Shown piece after piece: positions 36,801 to 48,800 of a stretch of 64,000 nt of DNA. Under the pieces are notes generated by a model that saw only the letters and a list, made by a program, of their open reading frames with translations, was not told the origin of the DNA and ran no database searches. Position numbers and translations under genes: made by a program. This stretch comes from Spodoptera frugiperda. Taxonomy: Eukaryota; Arthropoda; Insecta; Lepidoptera; Noctuidae. Each line of letters begins with the position of its first letter. Within the stretch, counting starts at the first letter, position 1. Location of the stretch: NCBI RefSeq assembly GCF_023101765.2, contig NC_064223.1, forward strand, positions 3,100,001 to 3,164,000, read 5' to 3'.

Positions 36801-39800
36801 GCACGGTGGGCGCGACGTGCGGGTGTACTGCGAGCTACGAGTATTTACCTTGCTGCCGTCGCCGGGGCGCTGGTGGTGCGGCGGCGCGCAGAGCGCGGCC
36901 TGCAGCAGCTGCAGCACGGTGGGCGCGACGTGCGGGTGTACTGCGAGCTACGAGTAGTTACCTTGCTGCCGTCGCCGGGCCGCTGGTGGTGCGGCGGCGC
37001 GCAGAGCGCGGCCTGCAGCAGCTGCAGCACGGTGGGCGCGACGTGCGGGTGTACTGCGAGCTACGAGTAGTTACCTTGCTGCCGTCGCCGGGCCGCTGGT
37101 GGTGCGGCGGCGCGCAGAGCGCGGCCTGCAGCAGCTGCAGCACGGTGGGCGCGACGTGCGGGTGCACGCGGCGGGCCACGGTCACCAGCCACGCCAGCGC
37201 CTCGCGCCGCTCCGTCGCGCACGTGTGCTGCCAGTTGCCCGTCCGAGCGCTCACTATTTCTGCGCAAGCCTGTGGGGAAAATGTTGTGTAATTGTTACTT
37301 CTTTTGCTAGCCTAATTTCTATAAACTCGCTTCTAACTAGCTTCTGAAAGTCATTCGGGTCTACGTCCAGCAGTGGACGTCTCGTAGCTAACATAAGGTT
37401 GAAAAAACATGAATTTTTACCTCACAATCTTCACTATATGATATTATCATGGTGTCTGACGTGTTTTCTTTCATTACGTAACACACACAATCAATCTTTA
37501 CTTTCAAGTTTTACATTGCGCAAAATTGCGCTATTACTATTTCACATAGCGCAAAAATGTGCTACCACTATTTTGAGTTGCGCTCCCATTGTTTTACGTT
37601 GCGCAAACTTGCGCCACTATAACTTAACATTGCGCAAAACTACATTTCATACAGCCAACAACATCTTCTATTGTTAACATCTTCAAATTCCTTACCTTCA
37701 AATGGTCCATGAGCTGTACGAGCTTGTCATAAGCCGGGTCAGTAGCGAGCAATGCGCGCGCTGCATTAAGATGCGTGTCCAATGCGTGCACGTCGCGTAG
37801 TTGGCGGTAACGTTCCCGAGTACCACAGAGTAAGAGCAGGAGTTTGCGCACTTGTTTCCTGTGAGGGAAAAAATATTATAACAATGAACATATATGTATA
37901 ACAGAAATTCTACTAATCTTCTCACGTAGAACCCATAAAACGGTAAGTTAATACTTATAGTGAATAAGTTAGTTTTGGATGATATGGTTCTACCGTTATA
38001 GATTTATTTCAAAATCTTGCTTTTCAATTGAGGTAAACCCCATTTATAGAATTAAATACGAGTTAAACACAGCTGGCAGAATAGCAAATCAATTATATTA
38101 TTAAAAAAAGTAATTATGAAGACAAGAGACACCTGAACAATAACTCTTTTCAAATACAAACAGCACTATATTATAAAGTATCATACCTGAGCGGAGTCTG
38201 TTGGTTCATCATGTACTCGCAGAGCAGGGTGCGCCAGCGCTGGTCGAAGTGCGCCGGGTCGCAGTGCTTGTGTATCTGGCACGGCAGGCGCAGCGCCATC
38301 TCCATCAGCAGTTGCGGGTAGTTGTCGAACACGTCTAGAGCGTGGCCTGGGGCAAGGAAAATAAATGTTTTATGATAATGTAGAAAAATATGTTAGGAGA
38401 TTAAAATGGCTGCAATCTTAAACCACCTAATAAGTAAGAGTAACCTAGCGGGAGGGAGCACAAAAATAACTCTTTACCTTTAGGGGTCAAAAATACAAAA
38501 TGTCATTAAGTGTCACTTCGGGGTTCTTTTATACTTTAAGAGAGGTAGGTAAAAATAAGCTTAATAGATGGCTAATTAAAGGCATTTTAAAGTCTATGAT
38601 GATCGTAATGTAGGTACTTACTCTTGACATACTCCTTCACGAAGAAAGGTTGCATATCTGGCAACGGCTGAGGTGGTTGCGGTTTCAGAAGAGTCTGGCC
38701 AGTAGTTGTTGCGCCAGAACCTAGAATAAAAATAATTTTTATTTAGGATATCGATAAGATTTCGTCTATAGTCTATTGAATTTATGATTCAATAAAAACA
38801 ATGAACTATGAACAGTCTACTTACTAGAAGTCTTCTCCTTCCAATAAGGCAGTAGTGCCGAGAGCACTCGGAAGCAGTGCGCAGGCGCGCCGGCCCGTAC
38901 TAGCGCGGCCGCAGCCAGGCGGGACACGTGCGCTGCGCACGCGCCGCCCGTCACCTCCGCGCGGGGGACTGGGCCTCCCGACGCTGACGTCTTCCAGCGA
39001 GCCATTAGGACACCTGGTAGAAGGGAATAGATTAGATAATGAGCCTAATGTTGCTGTTATTACTCATCTTCAAAGTATTTCTTGGCTATTTAGTCAGTCT
39101 CGCAGTATTTTTACGTAAAAAATTAGTAATCTTCTCGCCATTATTACAGGATCAATTAAACTGGTGTGAAGCGAAAGAAAAAAGTAGTAATTTCTATCGC
39201 TTATTTTTGAAATTACATTAAATTATTATTAACAAAATACTCACTCAACAACCTCATGATGACCAATTGCAACTCCCTCCTATTGGTCCTCTCGTGTATA
39301 GGGGGCGGGGTCTCATCCCCGTGCATGTCAAGTTCGGACACTAACAGCTCTAGGCGCATGATGGCCAGTTGTAGCTCGCGCCTGTCCGTGCGCTCCTCTG
39401 GATTCTCCTCGCTCTGTATATCGAGTTCTGATACTAAAAGCTCTAGAAGTCGGTCTAGGACTGTTCTGTCTCCTTCCACGCTGGAGTCCAAGTCACCAGC
39501 GAGCATTAGTACCACCTGTGTAGAAGATTATGTTGGATTTTACTAACATTATAAATGCGAAAGTTAGTGACTGTATGTTTGTTACTCATTGACGTCGAAA
39601 CGGCTGAAGCAATTGGGATGATATTTAGAACAGGAATAGATGATGGTTTGGAATTACACAAAAGCTAGCTTTTTATACCGTGGGAATGCAGGTGAAGCCG
39701 CTGGCAAAAGCTATAAAGACTATTTTTATTTTATTTTTTTATGGAACACGTAAACGAGCAGACGCAATCGCCGCCGCTCATGGACACTTGAAACAACAGA

Positions 39801-42800
39801 GGCGTTACACAAGGCTCGGAACCGGTTTAAAAAATACCGGTTAATACCGGTTTATATCGGTTTTCCTCCGAACTTTTCTTAAGAACGTGAACATTAAAGA
39901 ACTTTATTTTAACCTAAATTAACCGGTTTATTCGACGAGGGGCATGTCGGTACACGCGTTGAAATATTATTATTGAAATAAGCTGAACAGCGCGCGGCGT
40001 TTCTTTGATGTGCGTCGTATTAACCGGTTTTTATTGCTCTAAACCGGTTAATCCGAAAAAACCTTTATGAAAATACTGTTCCAAATACCGGTTTAAAAAA
40101 ACCGGTTTCGCGAACGAAACCCAATGTAAAGGTTTTGCGTACAAGTACATAATAACGGTTTGAAAATTTAACCGGTATCCGAGCCTTGGCGTTATATGTG
40201 CGTAGCCCGGCCTTTTGTGCTTAGGAATTTAAGGGTTGTTGGGGAATCGGGGACTGGAAAGATTAGGAGTGGGGGAATTGGGCCTCTGGTAACCTCACTC
40301 ACACAACTAAACACAATGTTAATTAATTTATCCTTCAGTTCAACATACCTGTACAAACGGTATAGCCCTAACTCCGGGCAGGAACCTCAGAGACGGCAGG
40401 GCATCTAACGCAGCAGACAGTAGAGAGAGACGGAGAGCGTGCAGTTTGCGTGTCTCGCTCTCAGCCTCCATTGTACGGGATGTCGACGCCACTGGTTGGC
40501 TCGATGATGTTGATGGGCCAGCTAGACAATGATTATCAAATTGTTAGGGTTGTTACTTCTATAAAATAGTAACAATTGAGTTTCTTGCTTGTTTTTATCC
40601 ATTTGAATCTACATTTTGGAACGAACACCTAGGTTCACTGACGGACAGACTGTATTTCTTAATTTGTTGATGTTTCAAAAGTTTATGGTTTTGTTGAAAT
40701 AAATGCTTTGACTTTGCATTGATATTGAATGATCAATAGAATATTTTATAGACGTTAACAGTACCAAAATAAAGTATAGTTTACTAACCTGTAATAGCGA
40801 CAGGGGCCGCGATGATATTGGAGGCGGGCATCGTTCCAGCCGATGGAGCGGACACCATTTCTCCTAGAACATACCAGATCATTGTGAAGTAAATCGTACT
40901 ATAAACCAAAGATATATAGATATACGTATAAAAAGTCTATACCTAACGTGTATACAAGTGTTAAAGAGAAAACAAAATTCAGGCTCATTCATATTTGCAA
41001 AACATTTTAGCAACATAATTTGCCTAGGATACGATATTATTACTATAGTATGTGTCAAAAAAATGTTTACGAACAAGAAATTTTAACGTTATTATAACGC
41101 TCTCGCACTCAAAACAAAGTTCAAAAGTATATTCCTATATAACTTAGGTACCGACAAAAACACTATTGTAGTATTTATACTAGTTATAGTATAGTGATAG
41201 TGTCCCTCACCATAAGCGCTGCTACGTCCGGACACGCCCCCGATGGAGTCAGCCCCGGAGCCGCCGGACTCGGATCCCGCGGAGCCGGGCGGCTCGGCCG
41301 GGGACGTGCGCAGCGTACTGCCGTCCGTCGCCGCCGTGCTGCCCTCGTCGTCCGAACTGGACACGTGGATATACATTTATTATTAGTATTCTTCAGAAGA
41401 AAGAAAAATTATGCGATGATTGGATGAGAAGTTTTCTACTTTATCTTTCTAATAACTCTTTACTAAAGCTCGTTAAATAACACGTCTATATGCATTTCGG
41501 AAAAGAAAGGTACTCTTAATTTCAGTCGCAAACTTGGTCCCGGTAATTTTTGTTACTTCTACATTGTCGAGAAACGTGATACATTGCTTTTTCAAGTCAA
41601 TATAAAAATAAGTATGAAGCTTTGAATTTAATATCTAGAACCCTGATATTGAGTTAACTGTGAGAATTTCGCCGCGTCGCGTCGGGTCGCAATATCAAAA
41701 GCAATGCTGCTCATAAATATGAACCTCTAGCGTAACTTGAAATAAGTCGAGGAGTTACTTCGCGAAACAGTTACGTGAGTAAGCCATTAATCATAATACT
41801 GATGTATGTATATAACACTATACAGTAAGACATACGCGGGTGGGGACGCAGTAGCATCGCTGAACCCTGGCGCGGGCGGTGGCGGCGCGGAGGGCGCGGG
41901 CGGGGCGCGGCGCGGCTGCTCCTGCAGGGACAGCGCTATGGCCAGCTCCACCATCGTCTCGTCGTCCGCGTCCGGGGGGATGTCTAGTAGGGCTTCTAGA
42001 CCTGTGTATAAACAGTCATTTATTAACAAAGTAAAATATATTTTCATAATAACTATCATGAGACATACTAAATTAACTAAAAATAATGAATCCATGTGCT
42101 ATGGAAATCTGTTGCATAAAGGTCTTCTAATAAATGGAACAACTCGTGAAGTTTCGGCATGAATAAACCGGTTTGAAATGACCCCATAAAATACACACAT
42201 ACATAACCTCACACCCCCAGGGGGGTAGGAAGAGGCAACGGAACGCACATAGAATGAGATTCATGCGTTGTGTTTCACCGTTTGAGTGACGTTACGAGAC
42301 CTAACTCAAGCAACGCATTTTGTAACTTCTCTGGTGTTGCGGGTATACATTGGCAGCGCTGATAGCTGATCATCAGGTGATCTTACCTTGCTTGTTTACT
42401 CCTCTATAAAAAAAAAACTAGGACAATATATTTTATCATCATCATCGTACCTCCATCAGGTGCCAGTAGCACCATGGGTTCCAGGGAGTCGTCTACATCC
42501 ATGAACTGGTTCTCCTGGTGCTCGTCTCGGTTGGCGCTGAGGTCTGACTCGGAGACCACTGCCTCTGTGATCGAGCTCGTTGGCTGAGCTGTGGTCACTG
42601 ATGATCCGGCTCCTATGTAAGAGGGGGTTAGAGATTATATAGAATATGTTTTCGCTTCTGCTGAGCTTAGCTTTAACATGACTGAAGTTTTGTCCTCTTT
42701 TTTTAACGGAACAGTTTTTTAACTTTTGTATTGCATATTATTTACAGTTTATTTGTGATACATAATCCTTGTGTAGCATCAAAATATCCACCAGAGATGT

Positions 42801-45800
42801 ATCACATGAAAATATGTCTTATTTTAAATCAACCACAACAACCAAGGTGGTTCTTAATTTGCCGAATCTTTATTAAATAAATTCGGTGATATATGGTTCA
42901 ACATAATCAAATTGTATAAACTATCAGTAAAGCTTACCAGTTCCAGGAGTGTTAGGCGGTGATGGTATGTAGACACGGCGCCTCTTCACTCTGGGCCGGA
43001 GTACTCTCATCAGAGCAGCTTTGGCTCCGAAGCTTATGCTTTGGTCCTCCGCCAGAAGCAATGATAGGTATATTTGATTGCCGAATTCCACCTGTTTGAT
43101 TAAATAGTTAGTTGTTATTAGTGAAATTGTAAAAAGTGGCGAGTCTATTGTTAAACAATAGTCGATAATTGCAAACTTAATACTTAAAATATTCAAGGTA
43201 CATTTCCTATCGACTTTAGACTTTAACTCGACTTTATAGTACCAAGCACAAAGGATCAGATTCACAAGTTAGAACGCTAGCGTTGTTGCCAGTTGATGCC
43301 CTCTAGAGGGAGACAGTCATATATTACAATAGGTAATAATAATTGATTAAATATTTTATCTTCTAAGATACTTACACACTCCGGCTCAGCATGCAGTTGG
43401 AACGCATGCACGGTATCAGCGAGTGCATGCATGGTATGTTCCGGGTGTCGCAGACCGTACGACAAGATGCCCGGTGGCTGAGCGGTGGAGGCACGGCATG
43501 CGGCCAAACGCCATAATACGCTCGTTAGTAATGCACAGAGGTGGGGCTCCTTGTCCTTGTCTTCTTGGTTTTCGCCCTTCCAGAGGACTGACCAATCACC
43601 TATAAGGGATATTCAAAAAGTTAAATTGGTTAGTTATTATGTTAAATTATGTTTATGACCTAGTTACGCATATTTTTTTCTATTGCGCAAACATGTTGCA
43701 CTTTTAGCGCAATTCACTGCGCAAACGTACCAAACACGCTTAGTATGATATAGATACCACTCTGTACACCCTACGATTTAATTATTATTTAATTTTACAA
43801 ATGTTTTTGCTTACCATTCGGAGGTCTTTGTGGTGTAGGAGCACTGTATTTGACGAGATGGTGTGGTCTAGCCACGGCGACTCCTCGCGCCAACAAGACC
43901 AGTCTGAAGTACGCTTCAGGGTCGATGTTGTGTGGATCAGCCGTATCGCGGAGTTCGCGCAGTGAAGTGCATACGTACTTCAGAATTGCTTGATCCTATA
44001 GAAAAATAAAAAGCAATCAATGACGGATTCGTTTTATCATTAATCATAAATTTTAAGTAAGCTGGTTGTATCCAACTATCAAGAAAAGATTTTAAAACTA
44101 TCAAGAAAAGCACATTACGGCACGTAATGCCGCTATACAATGTACACTCACTTTTCAACTTTCTCTTTTACATTTGCTGTTAATGTAGTTTGAAATAGGT
44201 TTAAGTGATACAATACAATATATAAGTTACAAATCAATTGACGAACAGTTTTAGCTTTATTTGTACCTTGTACTGATGATAGTGAGTATGATGCAAGGCC
44301 CTCAGTAGACACTGCGCCCGTGCATGTAGATGCGGCGGGGCGGGTGCACACAGTAGCCTGCGCGCAGGCTCCGCGGCCGCATGGGCTCCGGCTGCAGAGG
44401 CACCCGCGCCAAGCTCCAGAGCTTCCAGCGCTGCGCAGGCCAGACGTTCCAGTGGACTCGGTTTCCAAGCACCGCCTGAACCTTCACCTTCCTATAGATA
44501 CATACAAGATTTATTAAAGTATATCGGAAATAATTAGAAAGTATTAGCAAAAGCCTGGCGAACTCCGTTTCGCGCCACCAATGATTTCCCTGTTTTCTGA
44601 ATTTTCTTTGCTATAAACCTCGCGGAGGCTAAGACCTTTCCAACTAATGCATAACCGTGAAAACCGGTTTGTGCGTTCTGGAGTTATAGCGTCAGGAAAT
44701 TAAACTCGACTTATTTTTATTAGAAAACTAGCAAACCTGGCGAACTCCGTTTCGCCACCATGATTTTTTTTTTCTTGAATTTTCTTAGCTATAAACCTCA
44801 CAGAACCCGAGACCTTACCAACGAATGCAAAACCGTGGAAATCGGTTCGTGCGTTCTGGAATTATAGCATCAGGAAGGAAAACCTGACTTATTTTTATAT
44901 AATAGATATCAACAAAATGAATATTTCTATTTGATAGAATAACGGATTCAGACTCAGGTTAAAGTTTCATTGGAAATATCATATTGATTAAAACCATAAT
45001 ATGTTTTGTGTGGATTTTAATATTTAAATTCACAGTTGAATCTGTTTAGTTGTGTTATACCACCTTAAAACAAGTCAAAGTGTTGTTTAATGAGAGGTAT
45101 GTTATTCTTTATTCTACATCTATGTTGACTTACTTGAGCAACTTTACTGGATGAAGGACAAGCGGATGGGTCTTCATTGTCCTCAGGCCAGCCAAACTGC
45201 TCCTTATTTTTGCCATACACCTAAAAAAAACATATATTTATTAGTTCAATCTACTATACTACTAATATAATATTATAAAGCTGAAGAGGTTGTTTGATTG
45301 TTTGTTTGTTTGAACGCGCTAATCTCAGGAACTACTGGTCTGATTTGAATAATTATTTTTGTGATGGATAGCGCATTTACCAAGGAAGGTTATAGGCTAA
45401 AAATCATCACGCCACGACCAATAGGAACCAAGCAGTGTGGGTGAAACCGCGCGGAAGTAGCTAGTTGTAAATATAACAAAAATAATTACTAAATATTGGT
45501 TATGAGTACTTACCTTCACCGAGTCGACCATAGTAACACCATCAGGGTCTTGCGAAGGTCCAAAGGTGATGACGAGCTTCTTGTCAGATTGGAGCGATTC
45601 CTCTCGTGTAAGGGGTATATCGAACCAACGGTTGCGTACTACGATTGTTTGGATCGATCTCCCATATACCTAGATCAAAGACATTTCATACAATTAGACA
45701 TACATATCGTAAAATGTTTGCTTTTAACTAATACTGTGCAACATCACGCCTTTTATCCCCGAAGGGGTAGACAGAAGTGCACATTACGGCACGTAATGCC

Positions 45801-48800
45801 GCTATACAATGTACACCCACTTTCACTATTTGTGTTATAAGTCCCATGTAATAAGGTGAGCCTATTGCCATATTATACTGGACACAATTCCAGACTCCGT
45901 GCTACTACTGAGATATTTTCGAAAAGCCGAAAAAAGCCCAGTAATACATTGCCCGACCCGGGAATCCAACCCGAGACCCCTTGCCCGGCAGTCGCACTAG
46001 CGACCATACGACCAAAGAGGCAAACTTTTAACTAAGACTTTCTATCATTTGGGTACTTACTTCAACATAAGTCGGTGTGCGGGCGACGTCCTGAGTGCCA
46101 AGCAGTACTCGTATGCCACAGATGACCATATTAGGATCCGAGTTCATCACTTCCAAGAAGAATCCACTCATTTTCGTGGATACCACATACAAGCCTATGG
46201 ATAAAGTTTAAATATAAGATCTTTACTGCCGCACTCAGAGACATTTAATGATTACTTAAACTATTCTTTAGTAACGATTTTGCATTGAAAACGATTGCTT
46301 AAGACTGGGTTAAGGAATCATTAAATTACTCTTATTACGGCGGTTAGTTAATTATTATTAACTGTTTTACGACTGATTTTATGGTGAGCCTGTTCTCCTA
46401 TCCAAACTCTATACTACTAAAGGAGATCATTAGAATCTTTAGAAAAAAAATCTAATAAAAATGTATAAACTAGGAATTCATTCCAAGCGCTTATGCGCGC
46501 TTATGTCCTTGTATCTGATTGGTTGCTTATGTTATTAACCGTGGAATAAGTTAAGCTTACCAGTAGTGTTGAGTCGGTGTTTAATCTGTGCAGTGTTATA
46601 AACTTGCAGCAGATCGTTGCCGCCAAACTCAATGTCGTTCATCGCGATGCAATGTTCGAAGAAATCAATCGGGAACTGTGGAGCGCCGCTAGCGTTGGAT
46701 TTTGTTACAGCCTAGAAAAAATATAATATTTAAGTAAATCTTCTTCAAAGGATCAACAGTTTTTTGTCATTGTGACTGAAGAGAGACACCGGGAGCCTCA
46801 GTACGAGTTTGCGTCAATTTTAAGGAGATTGAAAAGAGAGCGCGTTCGGCGCACTTGGTTCATTGCAGCCGGCTAAGCCCTCAAATGTAACACTGGGACT
46901 GATTTAGGTGGTCATCGTAAAGTTGGTTACGCAACCAAATTGACACGAAAATAAATATGACTGTTTCTTGGTTGCGCAACCCGGATTTAATACCTACTAT
47001 TGATCTAGTATTTTTGAGAACTGAGAGCAAACACACAACATCTATTTTCATCCCTTGACAAAGTACCTACTATAAATTTTTGCAACTAACCTGTTGTTGT
47101 TTTCCTTTAGCATGATGCGTTAACAGCCTGGGTCGCCTTCTAGGCGCGTGTGTGGGTTGTATGGCGGGTGAGAGCCAGTAGCCAGTATGTTCGTTACTGG
47201 CGGCGTATATGCGCAAGCTGCCGTCTTCACAGAGTAAGATCAGAGTGCTCTTCTGTTCGCCGCCGCCGCCGTACCAGTGGCGGACGGCTACCATGTCTGT
47301 TATCTTTGCTTTGGCGGGCACCACCTGGAAGGTAAGGTGTGTAAATATTTTGTTACACTTAAAGTTTTGTTTATAATTTTAGAATGTTCTTTATAGTTCC
47401 TTAACAAGATAAAAACAAAAGACAGTGAACACAATCCATTATAAATATACACAAAATGTTAAGTTACAGTGTCAATACTAATCTTATAGCCGTTTTGACG
47501 AACCACCCCCAAACTATGAGTCACATAGTGTAAGGGAACACCTAAGCCTAAACTATAGGTGATATGGTAACCTATTTCACGGGTTCTTTAAAAGAGTTTG
47601 GTGAAAGCTGGTATTAGTGTATAAAACCATTCCACAAACCTTAATCTCCTGCACGAAGATGTTGGTGGGCGTGAGCATGAGTACGACGGGGTTGTTGGAG
47701 GCCTGCATGACGGCGGTGACCAGTCCGGGGTGGCCCGGCACCTCCGCCCACTGACACAGCGACTGCACGCCCTGCTTGCCGCCGCCGCGACCGCCTTCCT
47801 TCTGCGTTAGTGTTGTCGATAGCGTGATCATTGCGGTGCCTGTGGAAACAAACATGTTTTATTTTGTTAATTGCGTTTAAATACATCAAATATGTAAAAA
47901 CATATGAACTGAGAAGGAGTCTTCTACTGGAGTTGATCAAAATCGGAAGTAATCTTCCAAGTTATATCGAAACAATGTATGTAAGATTCACTTTAAATAC
48001 CGATAATACATATTTTTTTTCATTTATGCAACCAAACAAATTCAAAGACACAATGAAATCCGTTTTCAAGAAAAAATACCAACACATTATCAACACATCC
48101 TAAGACAACAAATGCAATTTGAATCTTATATAAAGACGCTCACCTTTGAGACTCTCTTCGACAGTGTTAAGTGGTGCCAGGAAGCTTTTGCCTTGCGCAT
48201 ACGAGAAGAACAGCATCTTGAGCGTATGCGAGTAGTATATGGAGACTCCACCGCCTCCCACCAACCCAGCAACATCCTAAGGAACAAGGAAAAAACACTC
48301 TTAAGTACGACACCCAAGAGTCTAAAATAGGACAAAAAATATGACAACATTTAGCCAATTGGTCTGTAACTACAGAATTTTGATTCACTACGGGTTACAA
48401 TGTGAGGACATTGGACAGATTTGAGTAAACTTTTTAATTAGAGTATAATATTTTTAATTCATCCAATAGCTGTTTAGTATGGTCAATCATGTGAGTCAAA
48501 AGTTAATGGTCCAATGTCATCTCAGGCCTTACTAAAGACGAAAACAATACAGGTCAGAGTTTCTGATGTCACTGAGTAATACAACTTGAACGCCACGCTT
48601 TTATTACGCTAGCAAAAGTTACAACAAGTGTAAAACATTAGCTTTTCTATAACCCTGTTAAACATATTATTATAATATATTCCTACAAATAAATAGTTAT
48701 GCAACGAAAGCTACCTACAAAAAGGTTAAACAAATCATAAATATGGATTTTTATTTCAATAGATAAGGCTCCAATATGATTTGGATTACCCTTAAATAGT

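Noticed and set aside
34384..37164. CRISPR array
   Set aside because: Regular spacing, but the whole period is repeated with no un-repeated spacers, and the context is an animal gene.
34353..37254. The series of minus-strand frames of about 61 codons, one per array unit
   Set aside because: Each is the first exon-derived part of a unit read through its splice donor into a frameshift and stop. Only the copy in exon 37075-37269 is real coding sequence.
34346..37291. 981-codon plus-strand frame and the shorter frames inside it as protein genes
   Set aside because: They are the GC-rich 113-bp array read antisense. The composition is dominated by Cys/Arg/Ala with no domain, and all three frames are equally open, as expected of a repeat without stops.
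45940..46022. tRNA gene
   Set aside because: Head of a tRNA-derived SINE (family A), not a functional tRNA: no acceptor-stem pairing.
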